A stretch of 64,000 bases of DNA from Leucobacter sp. PH1c (GTDB lineage: Bacteria > Actinomycetota > Actinomycetes > Actinomycetales > Microbacteriaceae). Where the stretch lies: contig NZ_AYMV01000010.1 of the NCBI RefSeq assembly GCF_000633415.1, positions 36,185 through 100,184 on the forward strand, given 5' to 3'. Of this stretch, positions 19,468-26,247 are shown piece by piece (the stretch's first letter is position 1; each line of letters begins with the position of its first letter). Below the pieces are notes generated by a model. That model was not told where the DNA came from. It did no database searches and was given only the letters and a program-made list of their open reading frames with translations. Both the position numbers and the translations under genes were made by a program.

Positions 19468-21545
19468 TGGCCACGAAGGACCGGAAGTCCGCGAAGTCCG
19501 CGGCCGTCGAGGAGTTCGAGCTTCCCGACGATTACCAGCCCGACAACGACGACTGGACGGGCGGCCAGCCCACGAAGAAGGCGAAGCACTTCTGGCCTGC
19601 GGCCAAGCGCCTCGTCGGCCTGCTCGCACCCGAGAAATGGCTCTTCGCGCTCGTGGTGCTGCTCGTCATCGGCTCGGTCGTGCTCACCGTGATCGCTCCG
19701 AAGATCCTCGGCCAGGCGATGGACGTGATCTTCAACGGCATCCTCGGGAAGGACCTGCCGAGCGGCGTGCCGCTCGACCAGATCATCTCGGTCGCGCGCG
19801 ACCGGGGCGAGAACCAGTTCGCCGACATGCTCGAGGGCTCGGGCGTCGTGCCCGGCCAGGGCATCGACTTTGGGCTCCTTGGCCGCCTCATCCTCGTCGT
19901 GCTCGGACTCTACCTCATTGCGTCCTTCCTGATGTGGCTCCAGGGCTTCCTGCTGAACAAGCTCGTCATGCGGGTCGTCTACCAGCTCCGCCAGGACATC
20001 GAGGCGAAGATCAACCGCCTCCCGCTGAGCTTCTTCGACGGACGCCAGCGCGGCGACGTGCTCTCGCGCGTCACGAACGACGTCGACAACATCCAGCAGG
20101 CGCTGCAGCAGGCGCTCTCCCAGCTCGTGCAGTCGCTCCTCACCGTGATCGGCATCACCGCCATGATGTTCGTCGTGTCGTGGCAGCTCGCCCTGATCGC
20201 CCTGATCGCGCTGCCCCTCTCGGGGATCATCGCGGGCGTCGTCGGCGTGCGCGCGCAGAAGCTCTTCGTGGCGCAGTGGAAGTACACGGGCGATCTCAAC
20301 GGGCACATCGAGGAGTCGTTCACCGGCCACGAGCTCGTGCGCATCTTCAACCGTGACGCCGAGATGACCGAGGAGTTCGACCGCCGCAACGAGGGGCTCT
20401 TCGCCGCGGCGTACCGCGCGCAGGCGCTCTCCGGCACGATCATGCCGGCGATGCAGTTCGTGCAGTACCTCAGCTACGTGCTCATCGCGGTGGCGGGCGC
20501 GCTCCGCGTCACGGCCGGTCAGATGACGCTCGGTGACGTGACCGCGTTCATCCAGTACTCGCGCGAGTTCGCGCAGCCCATCGGCGAGATGGCGGGCATG
20601 GCGAACATGCTCCAGTCGGGCGTCGCCTCGGCGGAGCGCACCTTCGAGCTGCTCGACGCCGATGAGCAGGATCCCGACACCGCCGAGGCGGATCTGCCGG
20701 AGCGCACCGACGGGCACGTCGTGTTCGACGGCGTGAGCTTCAGCTACGACCCCGAGCAGCCGCTCATCGAGGACCTGTCGCTCGAGGCGAGCCCCGGGCA
20801 CACGGTCGCGATCGTCGGGCCGACGGGCGCGGGCAAGACCACCCTCGTGAACCTCGTGATGCGCTTCTACGAGCTCGACGGCGGGCGGATCCTGCTCGAC
20901 GGTGTGGACATCACGAAGCTCTCGCGCGCGGAGCTCCGCGGCCACGTCGGCATGGTGCTCCAAGACGCGTGGCTCTTCGACGGCACGATCCGCGAGAACA
21001 TCCGCTACGGGCGGCTCGACGCGAGCGACGAGGAGGTCGTCGCCGCGGCGCAGGCCACCATGGTCGACCGCTTCGTGCGCCAGCTCCCCGAGGGCTATGA
21101 CACCGTCATCTCGGAGAACGGCTCCTCGCTCTCGGCGGGCGAGCGGCAGCTGCTCACGATCGCGCGCGCGTTCATCGCGAACCCGTCGCTGCTCATCCTC
21201 GACGAGGCGACCTCCTCGGTCGATACCCGCACCGAAGTGCTCGTGCAGCAGGCGATGAGTGCGCTCCGTACGGACCGCACCTCCTTCGTGATCGCGCACC
21301 GGCTCTCCACGATCCGCGATGCCGACACGATCCTCATGATGGAGCGCGGCAAGATCGTCGAGCAGGGCACGCACGAGGAACTCCTCGCGCGGCGCGGCGC
21401 GTACTACGCGCTGCACCAGGCGCAGTTCGCGGGAGAGGTGGACGAGACGCACCTCGAGGAGCAGCTCACGGGGAGCGTGGCCGTGGTCACCGGCTCCGTC
21501 GCCGTTCCGCCGGACGCCGAGTCGGGGGAGCCCCGGCCCGAGTAG
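19467..21545 (+). CDS. Heterodimeric ABC exporter, subunit B (catalytic Walker B)
   Basis: 692-residue partner half-exporter. An acidic N-terminal tail (~10-40, ELPDDYQPDNDDW) precedes six membrane segments interrupted by a ~50-residue soluble insertion after the first helix (~85-135). ATPase domain (~410-650): Walker A GPTGAGKTT, complete Walker B LLILDEATSSVD with Glu, but a non-canonical signature LSAGERQLL in place of LSGGQ. In the assembled dimer that altered signature would face the partner's Asp-containing site, so one ATP site is expected to be weak and the other competent. A ~50-residue C-terminal extension follows. Terminator 24 nt after the stop. Confidence 0.9.
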   Translation: MATKDRKSAKSAAVEEFELPDDYQPDNDDWTGGQPTKKAKHFWPAAKRLVGLLAPEKWLFALVVLLVIGSVVLTVIAPKILGQAMDVIFNGILGKDLPSGVPLDQIISVARDRGENQFADMLEGSGVVPGQGIDFGLLGRLILVVLGLYLIASFLMWLQGFLLNKLVMRVVYQLRQDIEAKINRLPLSFFDGRQRGDVLSRVTNDVDNIQQALQQALSQLVQSLLTVIGITAMMFVVSWQLALIALIALPLSGIIAGVVGVRAQKLFVAQWKYTGDLNGHIEESFTGHELVRIFNRDAEMTEEFDRRNEGLFAAAYRAQALSGTIMPAMQFVQYLSYVLIAVAGALRVTAGQMTLGDVTAFIQYSREFAQPIGEMAGMANMLQSGVASAERTFELLDADEQDPDTAEADLPERTDGHVVFDGVSFSYDPEQPLIEDLSLEASPGHTVAIVGPTGAGKTTLVNLVMRFYELDGGRILLDGVDITKLSRAELRGHVGMVLQDAWLFDGTIRENIRYGRLDASDEEVVAAAQATMVDRFVRQLPEGYDTVISENGSSLSAGERQLLTIARAFIANPSLLILDEATSSVDTRTEVLVQQAMSALRTDRTSFVIAHRLSTIRDADTILMMERGKIVEQGTHEELLARRGAYYALHQAQFAGEVDETHLEEQLTGSVAVVTGSVAVPPDAESGEPRPE

Positions 21546-21568
21546 GGCCGCACGCCCCACGTGCGCAG

Positions 21569-21600
21569 CAGGACGCCCCGGCCCCGGCCGGGGCGTCCTG
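21569..21600 (+). terminator. Terminator of the ABC exporter operon
   Basis: 15-bp perfect inverted repeat (21569-21583 with 21586-21600), 24 nt after the stop codon; CTCTG follows rather than a T-run. Confidence 0.65.
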
Positions 21601-21619
21601 CTCTGCCGTGCGAAAAATC

Positions 21620-21649
21620 CTGGACATGATCCAGACTTCTCGCTAACAT
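21620..21649 (+). promoter_or_regulatory. Promoter with overlapping palindrome, surface protease gene
   Basis: TGGACA (21621-21626), 17-nt spacer, TAACAT (21644-21649). The -35 is embedded in a palindrome CTGGA-N5-TCCAG (21620-21634), a plausible repressor site. Confidence 0.5.
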
Positions 21650-21707
21650 CGGCCCTGGCGCGTCTGCGCTCAGGGGGACCGCGCTGCGGCGGGGAGAGGA
21701 AGCACAG

Positions 21708-24311
21708 ATGCGATCAGGCATGTTCCGAGGACTGACGGCGTGCGCGGTGATCCCGCTGCTCGTCCTGCTGGGAGGGCCCGTGGCCCACGCGCAGGAACCC
21801 GAGCCCGAGTCTCCCGTGACGACGCTGACCGATCGGCTCGTCGAGGCCGCGGAGACGGGCGCCTCCGGCGCTGCCGAGCTCGCCGAGGCCGCCGCGCTCC
21901 CGGTCGAGGGCGGCGGCAGCCTGCAGACCGACGAGGCCGAGCGCGTCGTGGCGACCGTGCTCTTCGCCCAGACGCCTGACGAAGCGACGCTCGCGGCTCT
22001 CGCCGAGCTCAGCATCGTGGACGAGGTGCTCACGATCTTCCCTGCGGCGACGATCCGCGTGGACCCCGCAACGCTCTCGGACGTCGAGGCGCTCCCAGGC
22101 GTGCTGAGCGCGACGCCCGCGCTGAAGCCCTTCACCGGCGCGGAGCTGCGCTCGGCGACCGCGGGCGGGGCCCAGACGCTGCGCGCGGAGGCCGACGCGT
22201 CGCTCGCCGCCCCGGCCGAGCGCTGCACCCCCGTGCCGATCGAGGCGGACGGGCCGCTGCGCTCCGCCGAGGCGCGCGAGCTCTTTGGGGTGGACGGCGC
22301 CGGTGTCACCGTCGGCGTGATCTCCGATTCCTTCGGCTCGGTCGCGTCCCCCACGTCCTGGGCTGACGACGTCGCCTCGGGCGCGCTCCCCGGCGCCGAC
22401 AACCCGTGCGGCTACACGACGCCGGTCGAGATCGTCTCCGACGCCGTCGGCGGCTCGGACGAGGGGCGCGCGATGGCGCAGCTCGTGCACGGCGTCGCGC
22501 CGGGCGCGCGGATCCTCTTCGCGGATGCGGGGCGGAACGACCTCGAGATGGCGATGAACATCTCGGCGCTCGTCGAAGCGGGAGCCGACATCATCGTCGA
22601 CGACATCACCTGGCCGCAGGAGACCGCGTACCAGCAGGGCTTCATCTCGGGCGCGATCGAGGACGCCAAGGTCCAGGGTGTGGCGTACTTCACCTCGGCC
22701 GGCAACTCGACGGGCGTGGGCTCGGAGGGTGAGTCCGCGGGGCGCCCGATCTCCTCGTGGAGCACTTCCGCCTACCGCCCCACCGATTGCCCGAGCTGGC
22801 TCGCGCAGGGCGCGGGCGACCCGCTCGAGGGCGCGACCGGCATCGACTGCCTCGACTTCGATCCGGATCCGACCGTCGAGACGCCCTACGACACGCTGAC
22901 GCTCGATGGGGAACCGGGCGATCCCGACGCCAATCTGCGGGTGCTCGGCTCGATCGCCGAGCCCTTCCTCGGGATCACGACGGCGTACGAGTGGCGTTTC
23001 TACCAGGTGGACCCCGGCGCGAGCGACCCCGCGCTGATCGCCGTCGTGCCCCAGCTGAGCCCGTACTACCCGGGCGCGACCGGCGCGGTGACCGCCGCGG
23101 CCGGATCGGAGATCCGCGCGGTGATGGTGCGCACCCGGCACGACGCTGCGGCCCCGGCGCCCGCCGTGCTCTTCTCGTTCCTGCGCGGGGGCGACTCGAT
23201 CACCTCGCGGGCCCACCTCGGCGACGGCGCGGGCGATCTCGTCGGGCCGACGACCTTCGGGCACGCGGCCGACGGCTCCGCGGTGAGCGTGGCCTCGCTC
23301 GACTGGGAGGACCCCACGAGCCTGCGCCCCTACAGCTCGCTCGGTCCGGCCACGCTGTACTTCGAGCCCGTGCGCTTCACACCGGACGGGCCCGCGCTCC
23401 CCTCAGCTCCGCTCCCGAGCCCGGTCGTCGTGAACACACCGAACCTCGCATCGGTCGACGGCACGCAGACCACCTTCTTCGCCGGGGAGCCCGGGGACGC
23501 GGAGTTCCGCTTCTTCGGCACCTCGGCCGCCGCGCCGAACGCCGCGGCCGTCGCCGCACTCGGCAAGTCCTACGCCCCGGGAATCTCGGGGGCGGATCTC
23601 ACCGCGCGCGTGCTGGAGACGGCACGCGGCACCGCGGAGGGCGGTCCGGTGAACCCGTACACGGCCGCCGGGTTCTCGGACGCGACCGTGTTCGGCGAGG
23701 GCATCGTCGACGCCGTCGGCCTGCTGGGCGCGCTGCCCGCGGCGCCCGCCACCCCGTCGGGGCTGCGCACGACCGAGGTGACCGCCGAGCGCATCGCCGT
23801 CGCGTGGGCGCCCGTTGCCGATGCGACGGCCGTGCGCGCCGAGCTGATCCCCGCCGCGGCGGAGACGCGGGCGGCAGGCGATGCCCCGCTGAGCCTCCCC
23901 GCTCCCGCGACCTCGGCGGTGTTCGAGGGCCTTGCTGCCGATACGGCGTACACCGTGCGCGTCACGGCCGAGAACGCGGTCGGCGCGACGCGCAGTGCGA
24001 CGCTCGAGGTGCGCACGGCCGCCGTCGCTCCGGAGCCGAAGCCCGAGCCGGAGCCGGAGCCGAAGCCCGAGCCGAAGCCCGAACCGGCTCCCGCGCCGAA
24101 CGCGGCGAAGCCCCCGCTCGCGCAGACCGGTGGCGCGTCGACGCTGCCCTGGCTGCTCGCGGGTGGCGGGCTGCTCATTCTCGGCGCCGCTGTGGTCGCG
24201 GTCGTCGCGGCGCGCTCCCGCGCGCGGGCTCGGACCGCGGATGCGGTGAGCGGTGCGACCGATGCCGACGAGGCGCGCCCGGGTGACGCGCCGCGCGAGA
24301 CGGGCGAATAG
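21708..24311 (+). CDS. Sortase-anchored subtilisin-fold protease with Asp-Glu-Ser active site
   Basis: 867 residues. Signal peptide (~1-28), a pro-region (~30-190), then an S8-type catalytic domain: Asp207 in VGVISDSFG, SAGN (oxyanion Asn333) and Ser606 in GTSAAAP. The usual HGT-x-VA histidine motif is replaced by DEGRAM, placing Glu252 where His should be, as in sedolisin-like enzymes. A fibronectin type III domain (~680-772), a Pro/Glu/Lys spacer, an LAQTG motif (804-808), a membrane helix and an Arg-rich tail follow. LAxTG is the class E sortase signal of high-GC actinobacteria, so the protein is probably wall-anchored. No sortase gene is in the window. GAGAGG precedes the ATG. Confidence 0.87.
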   Translation: MRSGMFRGLTACAVIPLLVLLGGPVAHAQEPEPESPVTTLTDRLVEAAETGASGAAELAEAAALPVEGGGSLQTDEAERVVATVLFAQTPDEATLAALAELSIVDEVLTIFPAATIRVDPATLSDVEALPGVLSATPALKPFTGAELRSATAGGAQTLRAEADASLAAPAERCTPVPIEADGPLRSAEARELFGVDGAGVTVGVISDSFGSVASPTSWADDVASGALPGADNPCGYTTPVEIVSDAVGGSDEGRAMAQLVHGVAPGARILFADAGRNDLEMAMNISALVEAGADIIVDDITWPQETAYQQGFISGAIEDAKVQGVAYFTSAGNSTGVGSEGESAGRPISSWSTSAYRPTDCPSWLAQGAGDPLEGATGIDCLDFDPDPTVETPYDTLTLDGEPGDPDANLRVLGSIAEPFLGITTAYEWRFYQVDPGASDPALIAVVPQLSPYYPGATGAVTAAAGSEIRAVMVRTRHDAAAPAPAVLFSFLRGGDSITSRAHLGDGAGDLVGPTTFGHAADGSAVSVASLDWEDPTSLRPYSSLGPATLYFEPVRFTPDGPALPSAPLPSPVVVNTPNLASVDGTQTTFFAGEPGDAEFRFFGTSAAAPNAAAVAALGKSYAPGISGADLTARVLETARGTAEGGPVNPYTAAGFSDATVFGEGIVDAVGLLGALPAAPATPSGLRTTEVTAERIAVAWAPVADATAVRAELIPAAAETRAAGDAPLSLPAPATSAVFEGLAADTAYTVRVTAENAVGATRSATLEVRTAAVAPEPKPEPEPEPKPEPKPEPAPAPNAAKPPLAQTGGASTLPWLLAGGGLLILGAAVVAVVAARSRARARTADAVSGATDADEARPGDAPRETGE

Positions 24312-24316
24312 TCCGC

Positions 24317-24322
24317 TACACT
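24317..24322 (+). promoter_or_regulatory. -10 box of the SRP RNA gene
   Basis: TACACT, 7 nt upstream of the first paired base of the SRP RNA stem at 24330. Confidence 0.6.
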
Positions 24323-24329
24323 GGAACGG

Positions 24330-24420
24330 CTCCCTACGTGGCGCTATCTCGAGGAACTCCCCCAGGTCGGAAACGAAGCAAGGGTACTCGGGCTCTAGCG
24401 GGTACGTAGGGAGTCTTTTC
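24330..24420 (+). ncRNA. ffs: Signal recognition particle 4.5S RNA (small bacterial type)
   Basis: Recognised by the conserved apical domain: CCAGGTCGGAAACGAAGCA with a GGAA tetraloop at ~24364-24382. The ends pair perfectly over 10 bp (24330-24339 with 24404-24413), and CTTTTCG follows as an intrinsic terminator tail. About 84 nt plus tail, the normal size of the small bacterial SRP RNA. It binds Ffh and targets membrane proteins to SecYEG. It lies ~5 kb upstream of dnaX; ffs close to dnaX is common in actinobacteria. Confidence 0.95.
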
Positions 24421-24440
24421 GTTTCCCGGCGCTCCGCGGA

Positions 24441-25109
24441 TCAGGCGGGGGAGCCGGGCTCCTCGTGGCGCGGCCACGCTTCGGCGAGCTTCGTGAGGAG
24501 TCGCGCGAGTTCGGTGCGCTCCGCGGGGTCGAGCGCTGCGAGCGCCGCGCTGGCCTCGGCCCGCTGGCGGCCGCGGAAGCCGTGCACCGCGTCCTCGCCC
24601 GCGGGTGCGATCCGCACGCGGGTGCGGCGGGCGTCCTCCGGGTCGGCCTCCCGGGCCGCGAAGCCGCGCTCGACGGCCTGCTGCACGAGGCGCGAGGCGC
24701 GGGGCTGGTCGACGCCGATCTCGCCCGCGATCTCGTTGACGGTGAGCGGTTCCGTGGCGTGCGCCAGTGTGCTGAGCAGGCGGAGCAGGGCGGGGCCGCC
24801 GAACCCTCCGCGTGGGCCGCGTGCTCCCGGGCCCCGCGCGCCGTGCTCGCCGCCCGCGCGGCCGGCCCAGGGGTCGCCATGGCCCTCGTCGTCGCCACGG
24901 CCCTCGGGGCCGCCCGCGAGTCGGGGGTCGGTCCCGTGCGACCCGGGGAAGCCCCCGGGGCCGTGCGCGCCCGGGAAGCCGCCCGGGCCGCCGTGGCGTC
25001 GTCCGCCGCGTGCGCCGCGGAGCCGGGCGAGCGCAGCGATGACCGCGTCGGTCTCCGCGATGGCTGAGGGATCGTGCTCGGGAGCCGGATCGTGCGCGAG
25101 GGGGTCCAT
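24441..25109 (-). CDS. MarR-family regulator with Gly/His-rich insert
   Basis: 222 residues. After a short helix (~15-32) comes a ~70-residue Gly/Pro/His/Arg-rich segment (~33-100: GGRRHGGPGGF, GAHGPGGF, GDDEGHGDPW). Then a MarR-type winged helix: LLRLLSTLAHATEPLTVNEI, recognition helix GVDQPRASRLVQQAV, wing EADPEDARRTRVRIAP, and a closing dimerisation helix. Start ATG at 25109 is leaderless, 7 nt after TAAAAT. The gene diverges from another winged-helix protein with a His-rich tail; the shared control region holds direct and inverted repeats. The histidines could bind metal (inference). Ligand unknown. Confidence 0.82.
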   Translation of the reverse strand: MDPLAHDPAPEHDPSAIAETDAVIAALARLRGARGGRRHGGPGGFPGAHGPGGFPGSHGTDPRLAGGPEGRGDDEGHGDPWAGRAGGEHGARGPGARGPRGGFGGPALLRLLSTLAHATEPLTVNEIAGEIGVDQPRASRLVQQAVERGFAAREADPEDARRTRVRIAPAGEDAVHGFRGRQRAEASAALAALDPAERTELARLLTKLAEAWPRHEEPGSPA

Positions 25110-25116
25110 GCTGAGA

Positions 25117-25122
25117 ATTTTA
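25117..25122 (-). promoter_or_regulatory. -10 box of the leaderless MarR gene
   Basis: TAAAAT on the minus strand, 7 nt before the ATG whose first base is 25109; overlaps the first operator repeat. Confidence 0.55.
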
Positions 25123-25184
25123 CATGCACCTTGACATGTATGTATTTCCATGTCACCATACATATACATGCACAGTGACATATA
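25121..25184. promoter_or_regulatory. Operator region with direct and inverted repeats between two MarR-like genes
   Basis: Two near-identical 20-bp direct repeats beginning TACATGCAC (25121-25140 and 25165-25184), start-to-start 44 bp. Between and across them, an inverted repeat TGACATG-N10-CATGTCA (25132-25138/25149-25155). This AT-rich island in very GC-rich DNA covers both divergent promoters. Confidence 0.7.
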
Positions 25185-25221
25185 TCGCGGGCAGGGGCCC
25201 GCACGAAAGGACATGCAGATC

Positions 25222-26109
25222 ATGCAGAACCCAGACTTCATTCATCCCGCGGACCCCGCTCAGCCGACCGCGTCCAACGACCCCACCGTTCCCGAAGCCC
25301 TCACGGGCGCCGACGCCGACGCGCCGCGCTCCCTCGCCTCCTGGCTCCGCATCGCCGAAGCGATGATCGCTCGGGAGCGGGCCACGGCGCTCGCCGCCGC
25401 GGGCGTCACCCGAGGCGAGTTCCGGATCCTGAGCGGGCTCGCCGCCGACGAGCTTCCGGAGCGCCTGCGCGAGCGGCTCGCCCGCGGGGGCAAACGGCTC
25501 TTCGAACTCGAGGCGCGCGGCTGGATCGCCGCCACCGCCGACGGGTGGGAGCTCACCGAGGCCGGCGAGACCGTGCGCGAGCGCGCCGCTGCGGCGCTCA
25601 GCGCGGCGGATCTCCGCATCTCGGAGAGCGTCCCCGCCGCTGAGCTCGAGGCGGCGCGCGCCACGCTCGAGTCGCTCGCCCGGGAGCTCGGGTGGACCGA
25701 GGGGCTCCGCCTTCCGCGTCGCGGCCCGCGCGGGCACCGCGGCCACGGAGGCCCGCGCGGCCACCGCGGTCACCGAGGTCACCGCGGTCACGGCCACCGT
25801 GAGCACATGCACCCCGGGCACGACCACGGTGACCACGACCATGGTGGTCACTGCCACCGTGGGCATATGCACCCCGGTCACGACTTCCGCGGTCACGAGC
25901 ATCGCGGTCACGACCACCGCGGCCGTGGCGCCGGGTCCGAGTGCCGGCACCCGCAGGCGGATCACCACCCGCACTCCGGGCACTTCCCGCAGCCCCACAC
26001 CGGGCACTTCCCGCACCCGCACGACGGGCACCGCCCGCACCCGCGGGGCTTCGAACGCGGCTTCACCGCGGGCTTCGCTGCGGCACGACGCGCGGAGGAT
26101 CGGGGCTGA
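25222..26109 (+). CDS. Winged-helix (MarR-like) protein with long His/Gly-rich metal-binding-like tail
   Basis: 295 residues. Residues ~35-150 look like a degenerate MarR-type domain: LASWLRIAEAMIARERATAL, GVTRGEFRILSGLA, LRERLARGGKRLFELEARGWI, then wing DGWELTEAGETVRERA. From ~170 to the end the chain is dominated by Gly-His-Arg repeats (GHRGHGG, HMHPGHDHGDHDHGGHCH, HFPHPHDGHRPHP), tens of histidines in ~120 residues, a composition seen in nickel/zinc/copper chelating tails. The C-terminus GFERGFTAGFAAARRAE is helical. ATG at 25222 is 11 nt after GAAAGG; an ATG at 25213 is too close to it. Divergent from the MarR regulator, which probably controls it. A metal-sensing or storage role is inference. 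Confidence 0.7.
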   Translation: MQNPDFIHPADPAQPTASNDPTVPEALTGADADAPRSLASWLRIAEAMIARERATALAAAGVTRGEFRILSGLAADELPERLRERLARGGKRLFELEARGWIAATADGWELTEAGETVRERAAAALSAADLRISESVPAAELEAARATLESLARELGWTEGLRLPRRGPRGHRGHGGPRGHRGHRGHRGHGHREHMHPGHDHGDHDHGGHCHRGHMHPGHDFRGHEHRGHDHRGRGAGSECRHPQADHHPHSGHFPQPHTGHFPHPHDGHRPHPRGFERGFTAGFAAARRAEDRG

Positions 26110-26155
26110 TCCCGATCCCGAGCCGGCCGTGAGGGATCTTCAGCGCGGCCCGGCG

Positions 26156-26196
26156 ACGGCGGCCCGGTTCCGGAGTTTCTTCGGACCGGGCCGCCG
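26156..26196 (+). terminator. Terminator after the His-rich gene
   Basis: 16-17 nt arms (26156-26172 with 26182-26196) with a one-base bulge, followed by TTCG. Confidence 0.7.
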
Positions 26197-26234
26197 TTCG
26201 CGCGCCCCCGCTGAGTCGCCCATGGGCGGCCGCA

Positions 26235-26240
26235 TAGACT
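26235..26240 (+). promoter_or_regulatory. -10 box of leaderless pta transcript
   Basis: TAGACT, 7 nt before the GTG start at 26248; no ribosome binding site. Confidence 0.55.
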
Positions 26241-26247
26241 GAAGGCT

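Noticed and set aside
18987..21560. 857-codon open frame opposite the ABC exporter
   Set aside because: Covers both exporter genes in antisense; no recognisable family, no start signals.
25721..26040. Dense short repeats that might suggest a CRISPR array or VNTR
   Set aside because: Repeats are irregular codon-level Gly-His-Arg repeats inside the His-rich gene; no constant repeat-spacer structure.
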